Source: Rhizobium sp. 16-488-2b
GTDB taxonomy: Bacteria > Pseudomonadota > Alphaproteobacteria > Rhizobiales > Rhizobiaceae
Direction: 5' to 3'
Assembly (NCBI RefSeq): GCF_017741815.1
Contig: NZ_JAGHMF010000020.1
Span: 173,479-237,478 of the forward strand
DNA: 64,000 nt
Below the pieces are notes generated by a model. That model was not told the origin of the DNA and ran no database searches. It saw only the letters and a list, made by a program, of their open reading frames with translations. Positions within the stretch are counted from its first letter, which is position 1, and each line of letters starts with the position of its first letter. The position numbers and the translations under genes are program-made. Positions 8,941-16,160 of this stretch are shown piece after piece.

Positions 8941-9039
8941 GAGACCGAGAGCTCGGCGGGTGCTGTAGCCGGCTCCAAGACCGAGGTCTCGGCGGGCGTG
9001 TTACCCCCCTCCAAGCCAACGACGAACTCACCCGCCGAG
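8941..9039. repeat. imperfect tandem/inverted repeat cluster
   Basis: Two copies of AGACCGAG(A/G)(G/T)CTCGGCGGG lie about 36 nt apart (8942-8960 and 8978-8995). Each contains a near-palindrome. An inverted copy, CACCCGCCGAG, at 9029-9039 pairs perfectly with 8952-8962. The cluster lies between the convergent dehydratase and PhyH genes, where it may act as a two-way terminator or be a mosaic intergenic repeat. Confidence 0.55.
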
Positions 9040-9090
9040 CCCTACCGCACGGCACCACACCAAGCCCGCGATTAGGCCCTATCAACCGGC

Positions 9091-9900
9091 TCAATCCCCC
9101 TCCGCAAGCCCCCGCCGGATCGCCACCTCCACCGGGCAATAATCCCCATCCGCCCGCTCCAGCGAAAACGGCTGCCGTAGCCCAAGCGGTGGCTGCGCCA
9201 TGAAGCGCGGGGTCCTGCCGCGATGCATCTGCGCAGCATGCACCAAGAACGGATGGCACAGATAGACCGTACCCGCCGCCCCCGTCGCCAGCGCCTGCGG
9301 CCGCTCGGCCCCCATCTGCTCCAGATACATATGCGACCGCCCCGCCTCGCCCGCCGGCGCCAGATAGCGCGCCATGTCCTTGTGCGAGCCCACCCGGATC
9401 CGCGTCGGCGCATCCTCCTCGCCGACATCGGAGAACAGGAAGAGCATCAGCAACGCCCGGTCCCGCGAGGTGACGTTCACGCGCCACGCCGAGAAATCGC
9501 TGCGCTCGTTCGGGTCGCCCGTCTCCCCGGCGAAGCTCAGATCCACATGCCAGCCGGCATCCCCGGGATCATCGGGATGCGGAAACCTTACCGGAAAGCT
9601 GCCGAGCCCATCGCGCGGCAGCCACCGCCCCTTGCCCACCAACTGATCAAATGCCTGGTGCAGCACCGGCGTGTTGGCCGCCGCGGCAAACGGTCCGCCG
9701 CCGTAGCCGGGAAGTCTGACAACGGGATGGGTCCAGGTTGAGGGATCGTCGCGATCGCAGGGAATGTCGCGCCACATGATATCGCGCGCCTGCTTCGCCA
9801 GTTCGCGTGGAAAGGCGTTGTCGATGCGGATAAAACCGTTCTCGATGAACAGCTCGATCTCGGCCGCGCTGAGCACAGGCGGATAGGTTTTGTCGGTCAT
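9091..9900 (-). CDS. phytanoyl-CoA dioxygenase (PhyH) family protein
   Basis: A 269-residue non-heme Fe(II)/2-oxoglutarate dioxygenase of the PhyH family. The iron motif HxD appears in WHVDLSF, and a distal histidine lies in the HPFLVHAAQ segment, followed by the 2-oxoglutarate-binding arginine region (MHRGRTPRFMAQ). It hydroxylates an unknown small molecule. The frame opens at 10032, but the ATG at 9900 gives the family N-terminus (MTDKTYPPVLSAAEIE). A short leader frame and three hairpins lie upstream (10082 to about 9940), and LysR is further upstream on the same strand. Confidence 0.82.
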   Translation of the reverse strand: MTDKTYPPVLSAAEIELFIENGFIRIDNAFPRELAKQARDIMWRDIPCDRDDPSTWTHPVVRLPGYGGGPFAAAANTPVLHQAFDQLVGKGRWLPRDGLGSFPVRFPHPDDPGDAGWHVDLSFAGETGDPNERSDFSAWRVNVTSRDRALLMLFLFSDVGEEDAPTRIRVGSHKDMARYLAPAGEAGRSHMYLEQMGAERPQALATGAAGTVYLCHPFLVHAAQMHRGRTPRFMAQPPLGLRQPFSLERADGDYCPVEVAIRRGLAEGD

Positions 9901-10031
9901 GGAAATTGCTCCATCTGCGCCTCCCCGGAGCGTCGCTCGTCTGACAGGAGGCGGATTTCGGTCAAGCGCCGCTGCCGGCCGAAGGGCCGGGTTGCGGTCG
10001 CGTCTTCGGGGCCACAGTGGTGGCCGAGCCA

Positions 10032-10082
10032 CTAGCGGCTCAAGAAGAAGACCGAAGCGATGTTGAGCGTGAGGGTCATCAT
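10032..10082 (-). CDS. possible leader peptide with tandem Phe codons (attenuator)
   Basis: A 16-codon frame encoding MMTLTLNIASVFFLSR, ending in TAG. It starts about 9 nt after a promoter-like TTGACC-17 nt-TAGCCT, so the message would be almost leaderless. It is followed by consecutive hairpins: GAGCCgctagtGGCTC across the stop codon, GGCCACcactGTGGCC, and CCGGCCcttcGGCCGG. GTCTTC within the leader can also pair with GAAGAC downstream, offering an alternative structure. The overall layout and peptide pattern resemble the rhizobial trp leader, with Phe-Phe-Leu in place of the Trp run. No trp or phe gene follows, only PhyH. Confidence 0.45.
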   Translation of the reverse strand: MMTLTLNIASVFFLSR

Positions 10083-10091
10083 GGTGGCTGA

Positions 10092-10120
10092 AGGCTAACA
10101 GCGGCCGGCCAACGGGTCAA
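10092..10120 (-). promoter_or_regulatory. sigma70-like promoter for the leader/PhyH transcript
   Basis: TTGACC at 10120-10115, a 17-nt spacer, and TAGCCT at 10097-10092 on the minus strand. Initiation about 7 nt further would fall at or just before the ATG at 10082. It lies in the gap after the LysR gene. The assignment rests only on box similarity and spacing. Confidence 0.4.
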
Positions 10121-10128
10121 CCGCGCCC

Positions 10129-11070
10129 CTACCGTGCCATCCGCACCGCACTGGCCGCAACGGGCCTTGCAACCTCGCCAAGCACATCCGAAACCGACTG
10201 CCGCACCAACCCCGCTAGCCTCGCCACCGCCGGCGCGCTCTCGGCCTCGGCGCGATGCAGCACCAATCCGAGCCCCGGCAATTCAGGCAGCGCCAGTTCC
10301 TCTGCCATGATCGGCCTCACCTTCCCAGGCAGGCCGACCGGCGTGCGCAGCGTGATGCCGAGCCCCGCCGCCGTCGCCGCCCACAAGCCGCCGAGGCTGG
10401 GGCTCACAAAGGCGAGCCGCCAGGAAATGCCCGCCGCATCCAGCGCCCTGGTCGCCGCGCTGCGCATCAGGCAGGGCGCCTCGAGTGCGGCGAGCGGCAG
10501 CGGCTCCCCGCTCGCCGGGTCCCACCCCGATGACACGGCAGCCGACCCGATCCAGCGCATCGGCACCTCGCCGATCCGGTCGCAATGCGACGTCAGCGTC
10601 CCGTCGCTCCAGGCGAGCGCAAGGTCCAGCTTGCCAGACATCACCCGCTCGATCAGCTCGACGTTGCGCACCACGCGCGCCTCAATGCGTACCTTCGGAT
10701 GCGCCCGTGCGAAACGGCCGAGCACCTCAGGCAGCAGCGTCTCGCCGAAATCTTCCTGCAGCCCCAGCCGCACCCAGCCCTCCAGCTCGACGCTGTGCAC
10801 GGCCGCCGCAGCCTCGTCGTTCAGTTCCAGCAGCCGGCGCGCATAGCCGAGCATGGTTTCACCGGCATCGGTCAGCGCCAGGCCGCGGCCGGATTTGCGG
10901 AAGATCGGCGTGCCCGCCTGCTCCTCCAGCTTCTTCAGTTGCGCGCTGATCGCCGAGGTCGAGCGCCCTAGCCGGTCGGCGGCTCGCGCGAAATTGCCGA
11001 GCTCCATGCCGGTCACGAAGGTTCTGAGAACGTCGAGGTCGAAGATCGTCCGGCGCATGAAACAGTCCAT
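10129..11070 (-). CDS. LysR-family transcriptional regulator
   Basis: About 313 residues. The N-terminal winged HTH (FDLDVLRTFVTGMELGNFAR and following) and the LysR substrate-binding domain are both complete. It is divergent from the tautomerase-DUF4865 pair with a 94-nt AT-rich intergenic region, the usual arrangement in which a LysR protein controls the opposite operon. The inducer is unknown. The start could be the ATG at 11070 or the ATG a few codons in (MRRTIFD). Confidence 0.9.
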   Translation of the reverse strand: MDCFMRRTIFDLDVLRTFVTGMELGNFARAADRLGRSTSAISAQLKKLEEQAGTPIFRKSGRGLALTDAGETMLGYARRLLELNDEAAAAVHSVELEGWVRLGLQEDFGETLLPEVLGRFARAHPKVRIEARVVRNVELIERVMSGKLDLALAWSDGTLTSHCDRIGEVPMRWIGSAAVSSGWDPASGEPLPLAALEAPCLMRSAATRALDAAGISWRLAFVSPSLGGLWAATAAGLGITLRTPVGLPGKVRPIMAEELALPELPGLGLVLHRAEAESAPAVARLAGLVRQSVSDVLGEVARPVAASAVRMAR

Positions 11071-11164
11071 ATTTTCAGGATCGACAATCCATTATATTCT
11101 GATTTTCTGCATTATCGTGCCGTGCGATCCTCTTCCTGTCAACATCTGGGAAAAGGAGGCAAAC

Positions 11165-11584
11165 ATGCCCTTCACTCGTATCTCGCTTCTGAAAGGCAAG
11201 TCGCCGGATTACATCGCGGCTCTCTCCGAGAGCCTCCACCGCGCCATGGTGGAAACCTTCAACGTGCCGCCGGCCGATCGCTTTCACATCATCCACCAGC
11301 ACGATCGGGGCGAACTGATCTTCGACCGCAATTATCTCGCCGGTCCGCGCTCCGACGATTTCGTGCTGATCGCCATCACCGCCGGCAAGCCGCGCACAGC
11401 GGAGGCGCGCACCGCCTTCTTCAAGCGCGCGGTCGAACTGCTCGGCCAGTCGCCGGGCCTGCGGCCTGAGGATGTGATGATCGTCGTCAACACCACGGCG
11501 CCGGACGAGTGGTCTTTCGGCAATGGTGGGCAGCAAATGCTGGAGCCCGGCTGGGAAATCCGCGCAATGGAGACCGCGCCATGA
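11165..11584 (+). CDS. tautomerase family protein
   Basis: A 139-residue protein of the 4-oxalocrotonate tautomerase superfamily. After the initiator Met, proline is the first residue (MPFTRISLLKGK), which is the catalytic base in this superfamily. It is longer than the 60-residue classical subunit, like the fused tautomerase_2 type. A strong AAGGAGG site precedes the ATG, so the much longer open frame upstream is not used. The stop overlaps the next gene's ATG by 4 nt, and transcription is divergent from LysR. Confidence 0.85.
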   Translation: MPFTRISLLKGKSPDYIAALSESLHRAMVETFNVPPADRFHIIHQHDRGELIFDRNYLAGPRSDDFVLIAITAGKPRTAEARTAFFKRAVELLGQSPGLRPEDVMIVVNTTAPDEWSFGNGGQQMLEPGWEIRAMETAP

Positions 11585-12132
11585 TCGCGATGCAATACGC
11601 TTTCACCCTGCCCGCCGATTACGACATGGCGATCATCGACCGCCGCATCCGCGACAAGGGCCCGATGACCGACGGCTTCCCAAAGCTCGGCTTCAAGGCC
11701 TATCTCACGGCGCGCAAGGGCGAACTCGGCGCGACCGACAATCTCTACGCGCCCTTCTATCTCTGGCGGCACGCTGAAGGCGCGAGCGACTTCCTCTGCG
11801 GCCCCGGTTTTGAGGCCGTCAGCCAATCCTTCGGCCGGCCGCAGGTGGCGACGTGGATTGTCTGGCATGGCGATGTGGCGCCGGATGTGGCCGAGGCGCG
11901 TTTCGCCACGCGCGAGATCTTGACGCTGGGTACTGAGGTGTCGCTCGCATCCGTTCGTCAAAGCGAGACGGCCCACGCGCGGGAGCGGTTGGATCAGCCC
12001 GGCGTGCTCGCCTCCGTCGCAGCGTTCGATCCCTCGGGTTGGACGATGGTGCGGTTCGCATTGCACGCGGACGCGCCTGCTGTGTCGCCGTCGACGCGGA
12101 TCTATCGCGTCGGTCACGTGTCGCTGCCTTGA
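11581..12132 (+). CDS. DUF4865 family protein
   Basis: A 183-residue protein resembling DUF4865, starting MIAMQYAFTLPADYDM with a conserved KAYLTARKGE segment. No catalytic function is established. It overlaps the tautomerase gene by ATGA, so the two are translationally coupled and probably act together on one substrate. The LysR gene opposite is the likely regulator. The family call is from memory of the characteristic N-terminus. Confidence 0.75.
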   Translation: MIAMQYAFTLPADYDMAIIDRRIRDKGPMTDGFPKLGFKAYLTARKGELGATDNLYAPFYLWRHAEGASDFLCGPGFEAVSQSFGRPQVATWIVWHGDVAPDVAEARFATREILTLGTEVSLASVRQSETAHARERLDQPGVLASVAAFDPSGWTMVRFALHADAPAVSPSTRIYRVGHVSLP

Positions 12133-12188
12133 CTGGTTATTCGCGGGACAGGCATGAAATGCTGATCGAGAGGTCAGTGGGTGCGTTG

Positions 12189-12338
12189 CCCCCCTCTGCC
12201 CTGCCGGGCATCTCCCCCACGGGTGGGGAGATTGGCTGGGCGCGGCCGCTCGCTCCAACCTTCATTGTTTAATTGGGGAGCAAGCCACGAGTCGATCTCC
12301 CCCCTTGTGGGGGAGATGTCCGGCAGGACAGAGGGGGG
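12189..12338. repeat. 150-bp palindrome-ended mosaic repeat, copy 1
   Basis: The arms are 32 nt: a C-rich left arm starting CCCCCCTCTGCCCTGCCGGG, and a right arm that is its reverse complement with two mismatches. They flank a core of about 86 nt. A second copy lies at 35767-35914 with the same arms and the core reversed. Both copies sit between convergent genes. The element resembles rhizobial intergenic mosaic elements. The rest of the 12133-12440 gap holds only the pykA terminator. Confidence 0.85.
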
Positions 12339-12381
12339 TATTCCACGCACCAAGCCAGCGACCCACCACAACCCGACAACG

Positions 12382-12414
12382 AAAAAACCCGCCACCTCCA
12401 GGAGGCAGCGGGTT
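12382..12414 (-). terminator. rho-independent terminator of pykA
   Basis: On the minus strand AACCCGC, an inner CCTCC/GGAGG stem and GCGGGTT are followed by TTTTTT. It lies 27 nt beyond the pykA stop. Stem and T run are both strong. Confidence 0.85.
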
Positions 12415-12440
12415 CTCAATTCAATCATACCAAATCCGGA

Positions 12441-13880
12441 TCAAAACCCGCTCTGGCCATCCGAACCGATATAGGCGATGCGCAGCATGTTCGTCGCGCC
12501 CGGTGTCCCGAGCGGCACGCCGGCCGAGATGATGATGCGGTCGCCCGGCTTGCCGAAGCCTTCGTCGGCGACGATGCGGCAGGCGCGGTTGACCATGTCG
12601 TCGAGGTCGGTCGCGTCATGCGTGACCACACAGTGCAGGCCCCAGACAATGGCGAGGCGGCGTGCGGTCTGAATAACAGGCGACAGCGCCAGGATCGGCA
12701 CCTGCGGACGCTCGCGCGAGGCGCGCAGGCCCGTCGTGCCCGACGAGGTGTAGCAGACGATGGCCGACAGGCGCAGCGTTTCGGCGATCTGGCGGGCCGC
12801 CAGCGAAATCGCGTCGGCGCCGGTGGCTTCTGCCTGGGCGCGCTGGGCGTAGATGATGCCGGGATAGTGCGGCTCGCGCTCGATGGTGCTGGCGATCGAT
12901 GCCATCGTCGAGACGGCTTCAACAGGATAATCGCCGGACGCGGATTCGGCAGAGAGCATGACGGCATCGGCGCCTTCGAAGACGGCGGTCGCGACGTCGG
13001 AGACTTCGGCGCGGGTCGGGACCGGCGCCGAGATCATCGATTCCAGCATCTGCGTGGCGACGACGACGGGCTTGCCCGAACGGCGGCAGGCGCGGATCAG
13101 CTGCTTCTGGATGCCGGGAACGGATTCGAGCGGCATTTCGACACCGAGATCGCCACGGGCGACCATCAGCGCGTCGGAGAGCTCGATGATCTCTTCGATC
13201 CGCTCGATTGCCTGCGGCTTTTCGATCTTCGCCATCAGGCCAACGCGGCCGCGGGCGATCTTGCGCACTTCGACCAGATCCTCGGGACGCTGCACGAAGG
13301 AGAGTGCGACCCAGTCGACGTCATCGGTTGCGAGAACCGCGTCAAGGTCGGCACGGTCCTTGTCGGTCAGGACGCCCGCGGTGAGGATCGTGTCGGGAAG
13401 GCTGACGCCCTTGCGGTCCGAAATCCGGGTGCCGGAGATGACGGTCGTGACGATGCTCTTGCCGTCGCACTTTTCAGCGCGCAAGGCGAGCTTGCCATCG
13501 TCGATCAGCAGGCGGTCGCCCGGCTTCACGGCTTCGAGAATTTCGGGATGCGGCAGGAACACGCGGTTCTTGTCGCCGGGGGTGTCGTTGTTGTCGAGCG
13601 TGAAGGTGTCGCCCGGCTTCAGGTCGACCTTGACGTCGGCGAACTTGCCGACGCGCAGCTTCGGACCCTGAAGGTCGGCGAGAATGCCGATCGGGCGGCC
13701 GCTGCGCGCTTCGACGGCGCGGATGCGCTGGATCAGCGTGCGCATCGTGTCATGGCTCGCATGGCTCATGTTGATGCGGAAAACGTCGGCACCGGCCTGG
13801 TGCAGCTTCTCGATCATCGCTTCTTCGGACGAGGCGGGTCCGAGCGTTGCGAGGATTTTTACTTTGCGGTTACGCTTCAT
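12441..13880 (-). CDS. pykA: pyruvate kinase
   Basis: A 479-residue glycolytic enzyme that converts PEP and ADP to pyruvate and ATP in the cytoplasm. The N-terminal KILATLGPAS segment, the substrate segment FRINMSHAS and the metal/phosphate motif MVARGDLGVEMP are all present, and the C-terminal allosteric-type domain is complete. The start codon overlaps the stop of the upstream DUF1036 gene by one base (TGATG), so translation is coupled. A clear terminator follows. Confidence 0.97.
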   Translation of the reverse strand: MKRNRKVKILATLGPASSEEAMIEKLHQAGADVFRINMSHASHDTMRTLIQRIRAVEARSGRPIGILADLQGPKLRVGKFADVKVDLKPGDTFTLDNNDTPGDKNRVFLPHPEILEAVKPGDRLLIDDGKLALRAEKCDGKSIVTTVISGTRISDRKGVSLPDTILTAGVLTDKDRADLDAVLATDDVDWVALSFVQRPEDLVEVRKIARGRVGLMAKIEKPQAIERIEEIIELSDALMVARGDLGVEMPLESVPGIQKQLIRACRRSGKPVVVATQMLESMISAPVPTRAEVSDVATAVFEGADAVMLSAESASGDYPVEAVSTMASIASTIEREPHYPGIIYAQRAQAEATGADAISLAARQIAETLRLSAIVCYTSSGTTGLRASRERPQVPILALSPVIQTARRLAIVWGLHCVVTHDATDLDDMVNRACRIVADEGFGKPGDRIIISAGVPLGTPGATNMLRIAYIGSDGQSGF

Positions 13881-14356
13881 CAGTTCGGACTTTCCTGGGT
13901 GCCTGGGGTATCGGAAAGTTGAACCATCCAGCTGCCCTGGCGGCCCGTGTCATATTCCTTGAACCCCATCTTCTGATAGCCACGGGCGTAGCAATCATTG
14001 ACGCCCGTGATCTTGAATTCGTTCTCCGCCACGCACATCTGCACGTCGCCCGTCCATCGTCCTCCCCGGGCGGCGTCTTCGGCGTAGAGGTAGTAGTAGC
14101 GAGACTGAAGCTCTCCCTCGATCAGTGTCGCGCAGGTCGTTGCCGGGACCTGCCACCAGCCTTCCGTCATCCAGCCGTCCTTGGCCCGGTACCCGATCGC
14201 CACGCCGACTAGATTCTGCGTACCGTTGCAGACGCGAAAATCAGCACGCGCCACATCGGCAATGAAGAACGGCGAGAACGCCGCGAGAACAAAAAGAGCA
14301 AAACGGGCAAGCGGCCCGGAACGCGTAAGGAAACATGGCGCGGTCTGGATCAACAC
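13880..14356 (-). CDS. DUF1036 secreted protein
   Basis: A protein of about 158 residues with a hydrophobic signal segment (LARFALFVLAAFSPFFIADVARA) followed by the DUF1036 domain starting FRVCNGTQNLVGVAIGYR. Its Cys and Trp pattern is typical (GWWQV, ATTCATL, QMCVAENEFK, DCYARGY). The function is unknown; members are periplasmic. The start is uncertain: GTG 14356 is chosen for the signal peptide, while the frame continues to a TTG at 14422. It is coupled to pykA. Confidence 0.75.
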   Translation of the reverse strand: MLIQTAPCFLTRSGPLARFALFVLAAFSPFFIADVARADFRVCNGTQNLVGVAIGYRAKDGWMTEGWWQVPATTCATLIEGELQSRYYYLYAEDAARGGRWTGDVQMCVAENEFKITGVNDCYARGYQKMGFKEYDTGRQGSWMVQLSDTPGTQESPN

Positions 14357-14594
14357 GACTTCCAATTGGCTCCCGGTTATTCGTTGTCGTGCCTTCTTGC
14401 GCTGCCTCCCGGCGAAAGTCAACGCAATGCTAATCGATTATATTTCTGACATCAAACAAGAGGCGCAGTCGCCGCCGCAAGGATCGCGCGGAGATTGCCA
14501 AGCCACGGCGAAGTGATTGCCAGGTGTTTGATCACGGGGCGCGCTTGAACCCTTCCCCTGCCCGTGCGATCAGAGACACGCTTGCAAACAGTCA

Positions 14595-15398
14595 ATGGCA
14601 TTGTCCTCGATGAACGACTTCCAATCCTTCGAAATTCTAGGCGGACATCATGACAGGGGTATGGTGCTCCTGGGTGATCATGCAATGAACCGCCTGCCGG
14701 AACGCTATGGCAGCCTGGGCCTGCCCGAGAGCGCCTTTGCCCGCCACATCGCCTATGACATCGGCATCGAGGGGCTGACGCGGGCATTGTCTGAGAAGCT
14801 TGGCGTGCCCGCCGTGCTCGGCGGCTTCTCCAGATTGCTGATCGACCCGAACCGGGGCGAGGACGACCCGACGCTGATCATGAAGATCTCCGACGGCGCC
14901 ATCATTCCGGGCAATCACCCGATATCAGACGAGGAGTGGAACGGCCGCATCGCCAATTTCCACCGCCCCTATCACAATGCCGTCAGCGAGACGATTGCGA
15001 AGGTCGCAGCCGCCACCGGCAAGGCGCCGCTGGTTCTCTCGCTGCATTCATTCACGCCCGCCTGGAAAAACGTGCCGCGCCCGTGGCACGCCGCCGTGTT
15101 GTGGGACAGCGACCACCGCGCCGTCGCCCCGCTTCTTGACTTGCTGCGCGCCGATCCCGATCTGGTGATCGGCGATAACGAGCCCTATGATGGCGCGCTG
15201 AAGGGTGACACCATGTACCAGCATTGCATGGTCACGGGCATCCCGCACGCGCTGCTGGAGGTTCGCCAGGACCTGATCGGCGACACGGCAGGCATCGCCG
15301 CTTGGGCGGACCGGCTGGCGCCGATCTTCGCGACCATGAACGCCGACCCGGCGCTGCATCAATACCAGGTGCACGCCTCGCGCACCGGCCCATACTGA
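14595..15398 (+). CDS. N-formylglutamate amidohydrolase family protein
   Basis: A 267-residue protein of the N-formylglutamate amidohydrolase (HutG-like) family, which releases formate or an amine from N-acyl amino acids. Metal-binding histidines are likely those in GDHAMN, FHRPYH and LSLHSFTP. It is not next to other hut genes, so a role in histidine breakdown is not certain. DUF1244 follows 15 nt downstream in the same direction, suggesting an operon. Confidence 0.87.
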   Translation: MALSSMNDFQSFEILGGHHDRGMVLLGDHAMNRLPERYGSLGLPESAFARHIAYDIGIEGLTRALSEKLGVPAVLGGFSRLLIDPNRGEDDPTLIMKISDGAIIPGNHPISDEEWNGRIANFHRPYHNAVSETIAKVAAATGKAPLVLSLHSFTPAWKNVPRPWHAAVLWDSDHRAVAPLLDLLRADPDLVIGDNEPYDGALKGDTMYQHCMVTGIPHALLEVRQDLIGDTAGIAAWADRLAPIFATMNADPALHQYQVHASRTGPY

Positions 15399-15413
15399 CG
15401 ATAGGAGAGCAAA

Positions 15414-15719
15414 GTGACCGAGCTCAGCAAGGAACAACAGACCGAATTCGAAGCCGCCGCCTTTCGCCGCCTCGTCGCGCATCTGCGTGAACGCACCGAC
15501 GTTCAGAACATCGACATGATGAATCTGGCCGGCTTCTGCCGCAACTGCCTGTCGAACTGGTACAAGGACGCGGCCGATGCCGATGGCGTCGAACTGACGA
15601 AGGACGAGGCCCGCGAGATCGTCTACGGCATGCCCTTCGACGAGTGGAAAAGCCGCTACCAGAGTGAAGCGACGCCCCAACAAAAAGCCGCATTCGAAAG
15701 CAACAACCCGCACAAATGA
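15414..15719 (+). CDS. DUF1244 family protein
   Basis: A 101-residue protein with the family core NLAGFCRNCLSNWYKDAA, including the conserved CRNC pair, and KDEAREIVYGMPFDEWK. It may bind metal through the cysteines, but the function is unknown. The start is GTG at 15414 with AGGAGAG 8 nt upstream. It is probably cotranscribed with the amidohydrolase. The family is widespread and usually single-copy in proteobacteria. Confidence 0.88.
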   Translation: MTELSKEQQTEFEAAAFRRLVAHLRERTDVQNIDMMNLAGFCRNCLSNWYKDAADADGVELTKDEAREIVYGMPFDEWKSRYQSEATPQQKAAFESNNPHK

Positions 15720-15809
15720 GCCCCGGCTCTGTCGAATAGGCTTGACCCCGGCTGATCTTCACGGCAGTCAACGCCATCCGAATTTTTATCCCCCTAGCAG
15801 GAGAACACG

Positions 15810-16073
15810 ATGTCTGATGCCCACGGCGTTGCCCGCGACCAGCTTCGCGCTTTCATCGAGCGCATTGAACGGTTGGAAGAAGAAAAGAAGACCATCGCCG
15901 ACGATATCAAGGACGTCTACGGCGAAGCCAAGGGAACCGGCTTCGACACCAAGATCCTGAAGAAGGTCATCGCGCTGCGCAAGAAGGATGAGCAGGAGCG
16001 CCTCGAGGAAGAAGCGATCCTCGACACCTACCTCGCCGCTCTCGGCATGATCGAAGGTCCGGCAGAAGCCTGA
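15810..16073 (+). CDS. gapR: GapR-like DNA-binding protein (DUF2312)
   Basis: An 87-residue protein of the DUF2312/GapR family. In Caulobacter GapR is a nucleoid-associated protein that clamps AT-rich, overtwisted DNA and assists replication and transcription. The coiled-coil N-terminal half (LRAFIERIERLEEEKKTIAD) and the conserved KGTGFDTKILKKVIALRKKD segment are intact. GCAGGAGAACACG precedes the ATG. It is transcribed alone or after DUF1244, and a strong terminator follows. Confidence 0.9.
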   Translation: MSDAHGVARDQLRAFIERIERLEEEKKTIADDIKDVYGEAKGTGFDTKILKKVIALRKKDEQERLEEEAILDTYLAALGMIEGPAEA

Positions 16074-16108
16074 TTTCCGCTCACGATCAATACGATCGAA
16101 CCCAATGA

Positions 16109-16143
16109 AAAAGCCGCCGGGTCGCCCCGGCGGCTTTCTTTTT
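16109..16143 (+). terminator. rho-independent terminator after gapR
   Basis: GCCGCCGGG and CCCCGGCGGC form a GC-rich stem followed by TTTCTTTTT. The A run on the left side means it can also serve the convergent gabD gene on the minus strand. Confidence 0.85.
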
Positions 16144-16160
16144 GTCTCTCTGCTCGACAA

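Noticed and set aside
12273..13922. Long plus-strand frame of 549 codons over pykA
   Set aside because: It is the antisense shadow of pykA; the translation has no family features and high-GC codon bias keeps it open.
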